In this document: piece after piece, positions 51,572 through 61,567 of the stretch | Position numbering within the stretch: position 1 is the stretch's first letter | Layout of the letters: each line of letters begins with the position of its first letter | Source: Prevotella sp. | GTDB lineage: Bacteria; Bacteroidota; Bacteroidia; Bacteroidales; Bacteroidaceae | Direction of reading: 5' to 3' | Length of the DNA stretch: 64,000 nt | Assembly: GCA_015060485.1 (NCBI GenBank) | Contig: SUYI01000014.1 | Coordinates: forward strand, 1-64,000 | The notes under the pieces: model-generated | The model's database searches: none | Seen by the model: the letters and a program-made list of their open reading frames with translations, nothing else | Told to the model about the DNA's origin: nothing | Made by a program: the position numbers and the translations under genes

Positions 51572-52819
51572 ATGGCAATCGTAAAACCATTTAAAGGCAT
51601 CCGCCCGCCGAAGGAACTGGTGGAGCAGGTGGAGAGCCGCCCGTACGACGTGCTGGACTCTGAAGAGGCCCGTGCCGAGGCCGGCGACAACGAGAAGAGT
51701 CTGTATCACATCATCAAGCCTGAGATAGACTTTCCTGTAGGCACATCGGAGTATGACCCGCGTGTGTATGAGAAAGCTGCCGAGAACTTCCAGAAGTTCC
51801 AGGACAAGGGCTGGCTGGTGCAGGATTCGAGTGAGCATTATTATATCTATGCGCAGACGATGAACCAGAAGACGCAGTATGGTCTGGTGGTATGCGCCCA
51901 TACCGACGACTATATGGCCGGGCGCATCAAGAAGCACGAGTTGACACGTCGCGACAAGGAGGAGGACCGCATGAAGCACGTCCGCGTGAACAATGCCAAC
52001 ATCGAGCCCGTGTTCTTCGCCTACCCGGATAACGCTGTGCTGAACGAGCTGATTATGCGCTACGCTGCCACCAAGCCCGAATACGACTTCATAGCTCCTA
52101 TCGACGGTTTCCGCCATCAGTTCTGGGTAATCAGCGACGACAAGGATATGCAGACCATCACCGACGAGTTCCGAAAGATGCCGTCGATGTATATCGCCGA
52201 CGGGCACCACCGTTCGGCTGCTGCCGCTTTGGTGGGAGCAGAGAAGCAGAAGCAGAACCCCAACCACAAGGGTGACGAGGAGTATAACTTCTTTATGGCC
52301 GTCTGCTTCCAGGCTTCGCAGTTGACCATTCTGGACTACAACCGCGTGGTAAAGGACCTGAACGGTCTGACCAGCGAGCAGTTCCTGGATGCCCTGCGCA
52401 AGAACTTCGACGTGGAGGACAAGGGGACCGAGATTTATAAGCCACAACAGCTGCATGAGTTCTCGCTGTATCTTGATGAGCATTGGTTCTCGCTGAAAGC
52501 CAAGGAGGGTACTTACGACAACAGCGACCCCATCGGCGTGCTCGACGTGGACATTTCAAGCCGTCTGATTCTCGACGAGATTCTGAACATCGGCGACCTG
52601 CGCTCCTCGCAGCGTATCGACTTCGTGGGCGGTCTGCGTGGCCTGGGTGAACTGAAGCGCCGTGTGGACTCGGGTGAGATGCGCGCAGCACTGGCACTGT
52701 ATCCCGTGTCGATGCAACAGATTATGGATATTGCCGATTCGGGCAAGATCATGCCGCCAAAGGCTACCTGGTTCGAGCCGAAACTGCGTAGCGGACTCGT
52801 TATTCATAAATTATCGTAA
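51572..52819 (+). CDS. DUF1015 family protein
   Basis: A 415-residue cytoplasmic protein of the DUF1015 (SerC-neighbour) family. It opens with VKPFKGIRPPKELVEQV and VESRPYDVLDSEEARAEA, and contains YIADGHHRSAAA, the family's most conserved block, and GVVLP-like end RSGLVIHKL. Function unknown; in relatives it is frequently encoded next to serine-biosynthesis genes, which are not present here. Confidence 0.9.
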   Translation: MAIVKPFKGIRPPKELVEQVESRPYDVLDSEEARAEAGDNEKSLYHIIKPEIDFPVGTSEYDPRVYEKAAENFQKFQDKGWLVQDSSEHYYIYAQTMNQKTQYGLVVCAHTDDYMAGRIKKHELTRRDKEEDRMKHVRVNNANIEPVFFAYPDNAVLNELIMRYAATKPEYDFIAPIDGFRHQFWVISDDKDMQTITDEFRKMPSMYIADGHHRSAAAALVGAEKQKQNPNHKGDEEYNFFMAVCFQASQLTILDYNRVVKDLNGLTSEQFLDALRKNFDVEDKGTEIYKPQQLHEFSLYLDEHWFSLKAKEGTYDNSDPIGVLDVDISSRLILDEILNIGDLRSSQRIDFVGGLRGLGELKRRVDSGEMRAALALYPVSMQQIMDIADSGKIMPPKATWFEPKLRSGLVIHKLS

Positions 52820-52844
52820 TAACGTAATATCGCTATTTCGAGAG

Positions 52845-53423
52845 ATGACCGACGAATACAAAACCATATCAGGCACTAGCGAGGGATATTACACCGAAAA
52901 GCGGAGCAAGTTCCTCGCTTTTGCCCATCATGTGGAGACCACTGACGAGGTAAAGGACATCGTGGCAGGCTATCGGAAGAAATACTACGATGCCCGCCAC
53001 GTGTGCTATGCCTATATGTTGGGCGCTGAGCGGCTGGAGTTTCGAGCCAACGACGACGGAGAACCATCGTCGACAGCAGGCAAGCCCATTCTCGGGCAGA
53101 TTAACAGCAACGAACTGACCAACATTCTGATTGTCGTGGTGCGCTACTATGGCGGTGTCAATCTGGGTACCAGCGGACTCATCGTCGCCTATCGGGAAGC
53201 AGCAGCCGATGCCCTCGCCCACGCTACCGTTGAGACTCGCCAGGTGGAGGAAATTGTGAAATATTCGTTTGCCTATCCGCAAATGAACGATGTGATGCGC
53301 ATCGTCAAGGACATGAATCCACGCATCATCAGCCAGACGTTTGAAAACACTTGCGAAATCGTGCTGAGCATCCGTAAGAGCGAGGCAGAGCTGTTGTGCA
53401 GCAGACTGGCCAAGCTACTCTAA
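52845..53423 (+). CDS. YigZ/IMPACT family protein
   Basis: A 192-residue protein with the YigZ N-terminal fold: EKRSKFLAFAHHVETTDEV, ARHVCYAYMLGA, DDGEPSSTAGKPIL and VVVRYYGGVNLGTSGLI are diagnostic. A C-terminal ferredoxin-like half follows. Related to eukaryotic IMPACT; precise role unclear. ATG 52845 is chosen as the longer frame is an antisense-looking overlap with DUF1015. Its last nine bases overlap the converging lipoprotein gene. Confidence 0.92.
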   Translation: MTDEYKTISGTSEGYYTEKRSKFLAFAHHVETTDEVKDIVAGYRKKYYDARHVCYAYMLGAERLEFRANDDGEPSSTAGKPILGQINSNELTNILIVVVRYYGGVNLGTSGLIVAYREAAADALAHATVETRQVEEIVKYSFAYPQMNDVMRIVKDMNPRIISQTFENTCEIVLSIRKSEAELLCSRLAKLL

Positions 53424-54080
53424 CTCGATAATCGTCTCTTCGAACATGCCGTCGCGATTGATGATGTAGCGGCGGGAATTCACCAATTCGGGCTTACGCT
53501 CACGGTCGTGTGACTGATAATACATAATGAGCGTAATCTCGTATTTACTGGTAACATAATACTCCATAGCAGTCTGTCCGAAATCGTCCTCACGGTCTTC
53601 GTCTTTCTGTTCGTAGATACACAGCTGGTCGATGGGCTGATGGCGCGAATCCATCGTTAATAGATAAAGACGCGGAGTGATAGAGTCTACCATTTCAGCC
53701 ACCATGAAAACCGGGCGGCGATAGGCTTTTGGAAGTGCCAAGGCTTTGAGATGGGCGCTGACAGGATATCCGAAATATTCATTGATAGTCATGGGTACGG
53801 AAACGAAATGCCCTATCTGCCACAGATCGCTACCTGCCGACTTGATGGGCAGGGTATGGATGGCCAACGTATCGAACCAGGCATCGACAGGATTATCGTA
53901 GATGCCGGCCTTCTGCTGAATATCCTTGACGGTCTCTGCCTTGCGAATGCTGTCGACCATATTCATGTAATAGGCGGCATCGTGCTTGCGTCCACCACAA
54001 GCAGAGAAGCACACCAGCAGGACGAGCATCACGCCGAAAAACGGAAGAAAAGAAGAGAGATTTCTATTCATAGAATCCAT
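53415..54080 (-). CDS. Lipoprotein of unknown function
   Basis: A 221-residue lipoprotein by its signal: FFGVMLVLLVCFSACGG gives a lipobox cysteine near residue 28. Mature part is mixed, with YLLTMDSRHQPIDQLCIY and a C-terminal strand-rich region. I recognise no family. The start may be the internal ATG three codons later. Converges on yigZ. Confidence 0.7.
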   Translation of the reverse strand: MDSMNRNLSSFLPFFGVMLVLLVCFSACGGRKHDAAYYMNMVDSIRKAETVKDIQQKAGIYDNPVDAWFDTLAIHTLPIKSAGSDLWQIGHFVSVPMTINEYFGYPVSAHLKALALPKAYRRPVFMVAEMVDSITPRLYLLTMDSRHQPIDQLCIYEQKDEDREDDFGQTAMEYYVTSKYEITLIMYYQSHDRERKPELVNSRRYIINRDGMFEETIIELE

Positions 54081-54100
54081 GTTTTATCAGTTTTCGGAGC

Positions 54101-54108
54101 CAAAGTTA
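54101..54108 (-). promoter_or_regulatory. -7 box for the lipoprotein
   Basis: Minus-strand CGTAACTTTGGC, 20 bases before the ATG at 54080. Confidence 0.6.
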
Positions 54109-54151
54109 CGAAAAAATATGGATTTTTGTATGGTGTCATCAGTTTTTTTTG

Positions 54152-54159
54152 TACTTTTG
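54152..54159 (+). promoter_or_regulatory. -7 box for the glycosyltransferase, near-leaderless
   Basis: TTTTTTTTGTACTTTTGC; the ATG at 54168 is eight bases after the box. Confidence 0.6.
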
Positions 54160-54167
54160 CATCATTC

Positions 54168-55046
54168 ATGAAGGATCTTTCGATTCTAATACCCACCTTC
54201 AACGATGCCTGTGACACGCTGGTCACGGCATTGCATGAGCAAGCCGAGGCATTGGGCATCGACTACGAGATTATTGTGGCTGATGACGGTTCGACAAGCG
54301 AGGCCGTTGTAGAAGGTAACAGGCGAATCAATGGTTTGTCGCACTGTAAGGTCATAGAACAACAGCAGAACATGGGGCGTGCTGCCATCAGGAATTTTCT
54401 GACACAGCAGGCTCGTTATGAATGGATTCTGTTCATTGACAGCGACATGGTGGTATGCCAAGAGGACTTTGTCAAGCGGTATGTGAGCCATGAAGGAAAT
54501 GACATTGTGTATGGAGGGCTGGTCATAGGACCTGTCGAGAAAGGGAACCTGCGGTCCGTCTATGAGAAAGCGGCAGAGAAGGAACATACCTTGGAAAAAC
54601 GCCAACAAAGTCCCTATCTGGACTTCCATACGGCCAACTTCATGATCAAAAGAGAACTGATGTTACAGCATCCCTTTGACGAACACTTCCGCTATTATGG
54701 CTATGAAGATGTGCTGCTGGGAAAGGCCATGAAACAGGCTGGTGTTGCCATCGACCATATTGACAACCCGCTGAGCTTTGAAGTCTTCGAGGATAACGAA
54801 GCCTTTGTAGCAAAGACAGAAGAAGGATTGCGCACGCTACATACCTTCAGGGACGAATTGAGAGGCTATTCGCGCCTGCTGGACCGCATCGACATGCTGC
54901 CCATGAGACTTGTCAGACTGTGGCACCGGCTCTTCGGTTCTATAGAAAGAAGAAGACTGGTAGGCTCACGTCCAAGCCTAACAGTCTTCAACATATACAA
55001 AATCGGTTATTATGCCACCCTCCAGAGTCGGCCCCCCAAAGGCTGA
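54168..55046 (+). CDS. Family 2 glycosyltransferase
   Basis: A 292-residue GT-A fold transferase. Motifs: LSILIPTFNDACDTL at the start, IIVADDGSTSEAV near 35, NMGRAAIRNFL near 67, and the DxD-like metal motif LFIDSDMVV near 92. The conserved HTANFMIKRELM and YYGYEDVLLG (acidic base) follow. No membrane helices. It stands alone, so its glycan target cannot be inferred. Confidence 0.92.
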   Translation: MKDLSILIPTFNDACDTLVTALHEQAEALGIDYEIIVADDGSTSEAVVEGNRRINGLSHCKVIEQQQNMGRAAIRNFLTQQARYEWILFIDSDMVVCQEDFVKRYVSHEGNDIVYGGLVIGPVEKGNLRSVYEKAAEKEHTLEKRQQSPYLDFHTANFMIKRELMLQHPFDEHFRYYGYEDVLLGKAMKQAGVAIDHIDNPLSFEVFEDNEAFVAKTEEGLRTLHTFRDELRGYSRLLDRIDMLPMRLVRLWHRLFGSIERRRLVGSRPSLTVFNIYKIGYYATLQSRPPKG

Positions 55047-55054
55047 GCACCTTT

Positions 55055-56740
55055 TTACTTCATTATAACTTTCTTTCCGTTCTTGATATAGACACCCTTC
55101 GTGGGAAGATCAACACGCTGACCTTCAAGGGTGTAATAGGAATCATTACTCTGTCCGGCGGGCTGAATGTTCTCGATTCCCGTGACAGACGGCGTCTTCA
55201 CCAAGACATCGAGCACTATCCTGACGTCGTGGCCGAAGGCATCCTTCATGGTAACAATCAGGTATTCGGTATGGTCAGCTACAGGTGCGGCATCGCTCTG
55301 GGTATTGCGCTGAACATATTCAATCTTGTTGGTACCAGTATTGATAGAAGGAACAAAGTACGGGTTCTTCAAACCTGAGCCGTCAGCCTTGGTATTGAGC
55401 TCGATGGTGTGGCTGGCGATGTCCAGGAAATGCTTGTCAACCAAGCCACGCAGGGAGACACCACTGGCAGTACCATTGCCGAAGAAGCCCGGATCGTAAG
55501 AATTCTTGGAAGTGATATCATTGAAGTCGCTGGTACGAGTCAGAGCCTCGTGGCTCCACAGGAGTTTCACCTGCTTGCTTGCATCGACCCAAGCAAAGGT
55601 ATTGGCGTGGTGCCAGCAAGCATACTGGAACTGGAAGGTCTGGCCCTTGTCAACACGATAATCCTTTTTGAAGCAGTCGACAGAACCATTAGCCTTCAGC
55701 TTGGTAGAAACACCACGATAGAGGGCAGAAGTCTTTACCTCGTGCCAGGTCTTACCGTCAATGTAGCTGGCGTCAACATTCAGCATGTACTTCTGATTGG
55801 TGTCGTAGCCCACAGGATGTTCGTAGGCCACGCCCTTGCCGTCGCTGTCAACGAGAGCAACATCCTCGTTGTCTTTACGCAGAGAGGTGCCAAATACGAA
55901 CTCGAAGCTTTTGTCCCACTCGTTCTCTACATAGACGCCAGTATTCATGCCGTTCTGTCCGTTTTTCGACAGGTTGTAGAAGATGTTGGTGAGGTTTTTG
56001 AAACCGTTCGTAGCCTTGTCGTCACTGGCATCGTAGCAGGCTTCCATCTCCGTCTTGGTCTGATGGTATGCAAAACCACGAGGATCGCCAGGAACGGTCC
56101 AGGGACAATACGGGAATGCGGTGGTGTACTCCTTATTGGGAATCATGTAGGCAATCACCTTGCCAGAACCATCCTCCACCTCCTGCTTCGGACGGAATAC
56201 CAACGTGGTAGCCTCGTCAGGCATCACCTTGGTCAGTCGGAAAAACCAGTTGATGCGAGCAATACGAACAGCAGGAGTAAATTTCGTATCGTATTCATAA
56301 CCGGTAAGTTTAAACTCATAAGTCGCATCATCAACCAGATTCTCAATGTTCTGCGGAGTAATAGTCAGTGTTTTCCAGGTGTCTCTGAGAAAACCAGCAG
56401 GAAGTATAGCAGAATGACCCGAGAAAATGGTCTGGGCTGCGGGATCATCACCATTCCAGTTGAAACGGAAGTAATCAAGAGCCACATAACGAGCAACTCC
56501 TCCGACCACAACCTTTGGATTGTTCAGTGGGTTGATAGTCAGCTCATACTCGTAAGTATTCACCCACTTTTTGTCGGTGTCGAAGGCTGAAGAAGTAACG
56601 GTATTACCCTGAGCGGAAGCAACAACTACAGCAGGTATCGGTGTTTCGTCTGAATCCGAATCGGTGCTAATAGCAAAAGCATTTGTCATAGTCATACTCA
56701 TGAGTATGCTTAACACAGATGAGAAAATAAAATGTTTCAT
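55055..56740 (-). CDS. Large exported protein with Prevotella-type C-terminal tail
   Basis: A 561-residue secreted protein of unknown function. Signal peptide in FSSVLSILMSMTMTNAFA. The body has no family I recognise. The last 30 residues contain YYTLEGQRVDLPTKGVYI and a Lys-rich end; the pattern 'YxLxGQRV..P.KGlYI.NGKK' is very common at the C-terminus of exported Prevotella proteins and may be a secretion or surface-attachment signal. It is 20 bp downstream of the lytic transglycosylase on the same strand and has no promoter of its own. Confidence 0.7.
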   Translation of the reverse strand: MKHFIFSSVLSILMSMTMTNAFAISTDSDSDETPIPAVVVASAQGNTVTSSAFDTDKKWVNTYEYELTINPLNNPKVVVGGVARYVALDYFRFNWNGDDPAAQTIFSGHSAILPAGFLRDTWKTLTITPQNIENLVDDATYEFKLTGYEYDTKFTPAVRIARINWFFRLTKVMPDEATTLVFRPKQEVEDGSGKVIAYMIPNKEYTTAFPYCPWTVPGDPRGFAYHQTKTEMEACYDASDDKATNGFKNLTNIFYNLSKNGQNGMNTGVYVENEWDKSFEFVFGTSLRKDNEDVALVDSDGKGVAYEHPVGYDTNQKYMLNVDASYIDGKTWHEVKTSALYRGVSTKLKANGSVDCFKKDYRVDKGQTFQFQYACWHHANTFAWVDASKQVKLLWSHEALTRTSDFNDITSKNSYDPGFFGNGTASGVSLRGLVDKHFLDIASHTIELNTKADGSGLKNPYFVPSINTGTNKIEYVQRNTQSDAAPVADHTEYLIVTMKDAFGHDVRIVLDVLVKTPSVTGIENIQPAGQSNDSYYTLEGQRVDLPTKGVYIKNGKKVIMK

Positions 56741-56760
56741 AACATCAATATTTTAGGGTT

Positions 56761-57948
56761 TTACTTGTCTGCCTGTATTTGATATTTCTGTTTCCTTTCA
56801 CGCTTGGCCTTCTGTGGAGTGCCACTCACAGCGGTCGTGCTGCGAACGGTTTTGACACCACGATATCCATTCCATCGCTCGTGGATCTTACGCACATAAT
56901 CAACCGTTTCGGAACCACGCATGTAGCCGTGTTTCACCACAGGATCATTATAGTACTCTGCTTTGCTGAGTCCCAAAACGTAGGGTTCAACTTCGCGCCA
57001 ATGAAGGGCGTTCTTGCCATTCTTCCGGGCCAACGCCATAGCATCGCGGATATGGAAATGTCCGCCATTATAGGCTGCCAGCACAAATTTGGTACGTTCG
57101 GAACGATCGGGAATATCAGCAAATGTACGATCCAACTCTCCCAGATATTTCGCTGCAGCAGCAATGTTTTGCTCTGGTTCAAAGATACTGCCACGAGGTA
57201 ATCCCAAATGATCGGCAGTAGCTGGCATAATCTGCATCAGGCCACAGGCTCCAGCCCACGAACGTGCCTGAGGGTCGAACGTGGATTCCTGATAACATTG
57301 TGCAGCCATCAGACGCCAATCCCAGCGGATGGTTGACGCATAACGCTGGAAGAAACCATCGTAGTGGGAAATGACACCACCAGCACGATTGAGCATGGGA
57401 GCAAAGACGCGACGCTTGACAGAGCGCGTAGAGAGCAGGAATTCCTCTTGTTTCTTCATGGAATCGACCATCGATGGATGGAACCATGCAGCGAGTTCCC
57501 GTTCCAAATCTTCTTTGTCGGAACCAATCATCCAACCAAGGCTGTCCTTCTTCATCGGATAGCAAATGAGGTCTGCTTCGCCGTCAGCAAGGCGTTGGAG
57601 CATCTCGGCAGAATCACGACATACCTCCATACGAAGCATCACACCAAGCTTGTCGGCAAAACTCTGCGCCAACATATATTGTGTACCAAGATGGCGTCCA
57701 TGATAATCATAATAGGTTTCCGGTCCAGTCAGCGTGAGGGCTATTAACTCACCGTTACGCTGAATGGCATCGAGATCGAACCCCTCATCATAAGGAACGG
57801 TATCAGTAATCTGCCCCCATGGCGTTACCACGGGCTCCTGACGTTTCTGCCCACATGAAATGAAAATAAGCATGAAAAAGAGGTAGGCTGGCATTGGCCA
57901 ACCTACATTATTCTTCTTATTCTCAATCATGTAAAAGAATACGTCCAT
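56761..57948 (-). CDS. Lytic transglycosylase with SLT domain, MltF-like
   Basis: A 395-residue envelope enzyme. A lipoprotein-like signal ends at LIFISCGQK. The first part resembles a solute-binding domain (LADGEADLICYPM). The SLT domain near 205-330 has the catalytic glutamate near 220 in AAQCYQESTFDPQA, plus WAGACGLMQIMPATA and LAAYNGG. It cuts peptidoglycan glycan strands. The start may be the ATG at codon 7, as the first helix begins later. It probably leads the transcript with the exported protein. Confidence 0.9.
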   Translation of the reverse strand: MDVFFYMIENKKNNVGWPMPAYLFFMLIFISCGQKRQEPVVTPWGQITDTVPYDEGFDLDAIQRNGELIALTLTGPETYYDYHGRHLGTQYMLAQSFADKLGVMLRMEVCRDSAEMLQRLADGEADLICYPMKKDSLGWMIGSDKEDLERELAAWFHPSMVDSMKKQEEFLLSTRSVKRRVFAPMLNRAGGVISHYDGFFQRYASTIRWDWRLMAAQCYQESTFDPQARSWAGACGLMQIMPATADHLGLPRGSIFEPEQNIAAAAKYLGELDRTFADIPDRSERTKFVLAAYNGGHFHIRDAMALARKNGKNALHWREVEPYVLGLSKAEYYNDPVVKHGYMRGSETVDYVRKIHERWNGYRGVKTVRSTTAVSGTPQKAKRERKQKYQIQADK

Positions 57949-57969
57949 CCTCCATTAGTTTATGTTTTG

Positions 57970-58043
57970 TGATTCCGTTGGGACTCGAACCCAAGACCCA
58001 CAGCTTAGAAGGCTGTTGCTCTATCCAGCTGAGCTACGGAACC
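57970..58043 (-). tRNA. tRNA-Arg(TCT)
   Basis: Full cloverleaf on the minus strand: acceptor GGTTCCG/CGGAATC, D arm GTAGCTCAGCTGGATAGAGC, anticodon loop CTTCTAA giving TCT, T arm TTGGG/CCCAA around TTCGAGT, discriminator A. CCA is not encoded. Confidence 0.97.
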
Positions 58044-58055
58044 AAACCCCTCTCC

Positions 58056-60191
58056 TTAGAAGAAGAGGTAGCGATTGTCCTTCACGTTCGCCTTGAAGTA
58101 AAGCTCGTTCATGTAACGGCTTGCTGCCTGAAGAGCACGCTGCTGCAACTGAGTCTGCTGCTGCTTAGCGTCGAACTTCACACCTTCGCGCTGCTTCTTA
58201 GAAAGCACCTGGAAGACATAAGCGGCACCATTACCCTTGACGGGAGTTCCACAGAAGTCGCCTGCCTTGAGAGAAGCAACCGCACCACTGAGTACGGGCT
58301 CGCTGGCACCAGCAGCCTGTACGAATGCGGGAGCTGAGAAGGTTATCTGACGAACGCTGTCGACAGTAGCACCCTTGGCCTGAGCGTCGGCAATGCTCTT
58401 CACACCAGCCAACTTCTCGGCAGCCTTCGCAAACTTCTTGTCACGAACGACTTCTTCCTTCACCATATCCTTCACATCCTCGAGGTCACGATAACCTTCG
58501 GGATGTACCTTGGTCAGAGCGATGACCAACAGATGGTCGTTGTTGCCACACTCATAAAGAGGAGAAACCTCGCCTGCCTTAGCATCGAAAATCCACTTCA
58601 TAGCGTCGCGGGTAGAACGCAGGCCAGCAACATTGTGCTCAGAGTTGTAAAGATCCTTACGCTCCTGGACGTTGAAGCCGAACTTGGCAGCGTTCTTCTC
58701 AAGACTTTCGAGGGTCTTGTTCTCGCTCACATACTGGCTGAAGTTATTGTAAGCCTGTGAATAGGTCTCCTTCGAGAAGTCAATGGTGTGCTTCACCACT
58801 GCAACATCGTATTTGTCAACCATATTCTTGCGGTTGTTAACCTGCAGGATGATGTTTCCCTGAGTAAGCTCGATGTTCTTCAACTCGCCTATACCCAGTG
58901 TGGTTAGAGCGGTGAGATACTGCTTGGTATCAGCATCTACAGCTGTCATGCGCTCATACATCATAGAAGTGAGCCACTGCTTCTCGGCAGTCTGACCATA
59001 TTTCTTTGCTAAAGCTTCGAAGTCTGCACCAGCCTTCAGAGCAGTATAAATGCTGTCGGCACGCTTGTGGGCATCCTCGGCTGTTTCACCACCGACCTGA
59101 ATCTGGCGATACTCTACAGAGTCAGGCTGCTGAACCTTAGCGATATACTTCACAACATTCATGGTGTTGTCGAAACGGGTCTCAAAAGGAGCCGAAACCT
59201 GACCAACCTGCATAGAGTCAATCTTTGCTGCAATGTCAGTAGGAAGTGCTGCACGGCTTACAGGGAATCCCATATAGGGCTGTTGAGACTGAGCCTTGCG
59301 GACCACCTCTCCTACGGCCATACCGGTCTCGAACTGCGTCTTGGCATCCTGCATCTTCTTCATCAGCTCAGTACGGTCTGCTGCAGATGCTACCACCTGG
59401 AAGTCGACATACTTGATGTCGCGGCTCTCTACATACTGCTTGAACATCTCCTTCTTTTCGCCATACATAGCCTTCATATCAGCGTCGCTAACTTCAACTT
59501 CGCTATCTTTGATGGCTGAATATGGAAGAGCTGCCAACTGGATATCGCTCTCTTCGTTCTGACCCTCAAAAGCCATCTTAGCTGATACGGGGTTCGAGAA
59601 CAGGCACTGAGCCAGAAGAGTCTGATACTTGGAATTCAGCAGGTTGTCACGCAACTGCTTTTCCAAGAACTTCCAATAGTTGTAGATGCGCTGATACTGC
59701 TCTGCGACCTCAGGAGACTGCTGAGCCTTCTTGTAGTCGGCCAAGAACTTGGTAAGCTGAGTCACATCGAAACGACCCGTCTCCTGATTGACAAACGGAG
59801 TCTGCATCAACATGGGGTTGGTGCCGGCCTTCAAGACGTTCTGGAGTTCCTCGTCGGTAACAGTGAGACCAAGCTTTGAAGCTTCTTTCTCAAGGATAGT
59901 GTTATTGACAAACTGCTGCCAAACCTGATCCTTCACCTGATTCAGCTCCTCCTCAGAGAGGTTGTCACGACCCTGAGTCATCTTGATGACATCCTGATAC
60001 TCGTCAACGAGTGACTGGAAGTCCTGTACTGAGATTTTTTTACCTAACACTTCGCCGACCTGTTGACGACGCTCGTTGCTAGTTGCCTCGCATGAGCGGA
60101 ACATCTCTTCGGCAATGAATGCAAAAAGGGCCAGACCAATCACCGTAGCAAGTACTGGTCCCCAGCTTCTGATTTTTCCAATTGCTGCCAT
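58056..60191 (-). CDS. PpiD-like periplasmic peptidyl-prolyl isomerase/chaperone
   Basis: A 711-residue inner-membrane-anchored periplasmic protein. One N-terminal helix (VLATVIGLALFAFIAEEMF) is followed by a SurA/PpiD N-domain (GKKISVQDFQSLVDEYQD; QVWQQFVNNTILEKEASKLG), then parvulin-like domains (AHKRADSIYTALKAGADFEA; YGQTAEKQWLTSMMYERM). It helps outer-membrane proteins fold. A TAATTTTG box lies at 60254-60261 on this strand. It sits in the envelope block with CNNM, LptC and the outer-membrane barrel, an arrangement seen across Bacteroidetes. Confidence 0.9.
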   Translation of the reverse strand: MAAIGKIRSWGPVLATVIGLALFAFIAEEMFRSCEATSNERRQQVGEVLGKKISVQDFQSLVDEYQDVIKMTQGRDNLSEEELNQVKDQVWQQFVNNTILEKEASKLGLTVTDEELQNVLKAGTNPMLMQTPFVNQETGRFDVTQLTKFLADYKKAQQSPEVAEQYQRIYNYWKFLEKQLRDNLLNSKYQTLLAQCLFSNPVSAKMAFEGQNEESDIQLAALPYSAIKDSEVEVSDADMKAMYGEKKEMFKQYVESRDIKYVDFQVVASAADRTELMKKMQDAKTQFETGMAVGEVVRKAQSQQPYMGFPVSRAALPTDIAAKIDSMQVGQVSAPFETRFDNTMNVVKYIAKVQQPDSVEYRQIQVGGETAEDAHKRADSIYTALKAGADFEALAKKYGQTAEKQWLTSMMYERMTAVDADTKQYLTALTTLGIGELKNIELTQGNIILQVNNRKNMVDKYDVAVVKHTIDFSKETYSQAYNNFSQYVSENKTLESLEKNAAKFGFNVQERKDLYNSEHNVAGLRSTRDAMKWIFDAKAGEVSPLYECGNNDHLLVIALTKVHPEGYRDLEDVKDMVKEEVVRDKKFAKAAEKLAGVKSIADAQAKGATVDSVRQITFSAPAFVQAAGASEPVLSGAVASLKAGDFCGTPVKGNGAAYVFQVLSKKQREGVKFDAKQQQTQLQQRALQAASRYMNELYFKANVKDNRYLFF

Positions 60192-60253
60192 TGTTTTATT
60201 CTGTTTTTAATAATTTTCTGTTCTTTGAAATCGACATTTGTCAATTCGGCCTG

Positions 60254-60261
60254 CAAAATTA
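60254..60261 (-). promoter_or_regulatory. -7 box for the PpiD-like gene
   Basis: Minus-strand GAGTAATTTTGCAGG, 62 bases before ATG 60191. Confidence 0.5.
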
Positions 60262-60305
60262 CTCATTTTCTTTGAATTGAGCAAATTTTTGCAGGGGAAT
60301 TTAGG

Positions 60306-61565
60306 TTATTCCGTGACTTTTAGCCTTACCAATTCGATTTTTGTCATTGTATTCTTGACTATTTTGAACTGGAAACGTCCTATGGACACTTTCTCGTTCA
60401 ACTTCGGGAACGACTGATATTCATGCAAGATAAGACCGCCTACGGTCATATAGTCGTCACTCTCGGGCAAATCCAAATCGAACAGTTCGTTGACCTTCTC
60501 GATTTCAAGTCGCGCCGAGAGCATGTAGTCGCCGTCAGACAACTGTTTGGCTACATATTTCTGGTTGTCGTGCTCATCTTCGATATCACCCGTAATCTCT
60601 TCGACAATGTCCTCAAGAGAGACAATGCCGCTCGTTCCTCCAAACTCGTCAATCACGACGCCTAGCGACTTCTTCTGCTGTAGGAAGATATGCATCAGTT
60701 TCCGTGCAGCCATCGTCTCCGGAACATACGGCATCTGCTGAATATGTTTCGCAATCTTAGTAAAATGTTTGAACATCTCAGAAGAGTGGATATAGCCTAT
60801 GATATGATCGATATCGCCACGATAAACGATAATTTTCGAGTGACCGCTTTCTATGAATTTATTCTTAAGTTGTTCAATCGTACAGTCCTCGATATCGATG
60901 GCGTCAATCTCTGTACGCGGAACCATACAATCGCGCACCTTCGTATCAGCAAAATCAAGGGCATTATGAAACAGCTCCACCTCGTCTTCAATCTCTGCAT
61001 CGTCCTTGGCATTGTCGATACTCGACTGTACAAGATAGTCGAGGTCGACCTTCGTAAATTCCTTTCCTTCAGTCTCTTTAGGCATTTTGGCACCCACGAG
61101 ACGCAAGAGCCCGCGTGAAAGCATTGTAGAGAAACGAGAAACGGGCCATAGGATGATATAGCACAGGAATGCCGGCAATGCAAAGAACGTCAGCAGCCCG
61201 TTAGGATTTGACTTGAAAATGGTTTTCGGCAGGAATTCTCCCGTAAAGAGCACCACTATCGTCGACAGGAGCGTGTCACAGGTCACCCTGGCACCATCGC
61301 TCAGCGGAGCAAAGAGTGTCGTATCGAAGATTCTCGCAAAGAGAATACCATAGACCACCAGCGCTATGTTATTGCCCACCAGCATCGTAGAGATAAAATG
61401 GCTGGGCTGTCGGTAGAACACGTCCAGCGCACGCTGGGCAAGTCCATGCTTGTCGCGGTCCATTTCAACACGAAGACGGTTGCTGGACACAAAGGCAATC
61501 TCCATTCCCGAGAAGAACGCCGAGAATACCATCGATATTAATAGTCCTATTATCAGATTCGTCAT
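60306..61565 (-). CDS. CNNM/CorC-type membrane protein with CBS pair
   Basis: A 419-residue protein: DUF21/CNNM membrane domain (residues 1-190; GLLISMVFSAFFSGMEIAF is the diagnostic first helix), CBS pair at about 205-330 (VRDCMVPRTEIDAI and LGVVIDEFGGTSGIVSLEDI), and a CorC_HlyC domain to the end. Homologues move Mg2+ or other divalent cations. Two bases separate it from lptC. In some Bacteroidetes the homologous gldE takes part in gliding, but no gliding gene is next to it here. Confidence 0.92.
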   Translation of the reverse strand: MTNLIIGLLISMVFSAFFSGMEIAFVSSNRLRVEMDRDKHGLAQRALDVFYRQPSHFISTMLVGNNIALVVYGILFARIFDTTLFAPLSDGARVTCDTLLSTIVVLFTGEFLPKTIFKSNPNGLLTFFALPAFLCYIILWPVSRFSTMLSRGLLRLVGAKMPKETEGKEFTKVDLDYLVQSSIDNAKDDAEIEDEVELFHNALDFADTKVRDCMVPRTEIDAIDIEDCTIEQLKNKFIESGHSKIIVYRGDIDHIIGYIHSSEMFKHFTKIAKHIQQMPYVPETMAARKLMHIFLQQKKSLGVVIDEFGGTSGIVSLEDIVEEITGDIEDEHDNQKYVAKQLSDGDYMLSARLEIEKVNELFDLDLPESDDYMTVGGLILHEYQSFPKLNEKVSIGRFQFKIVKNTMTKIELVRLKVTE

Positions 61566-61567
61566 GT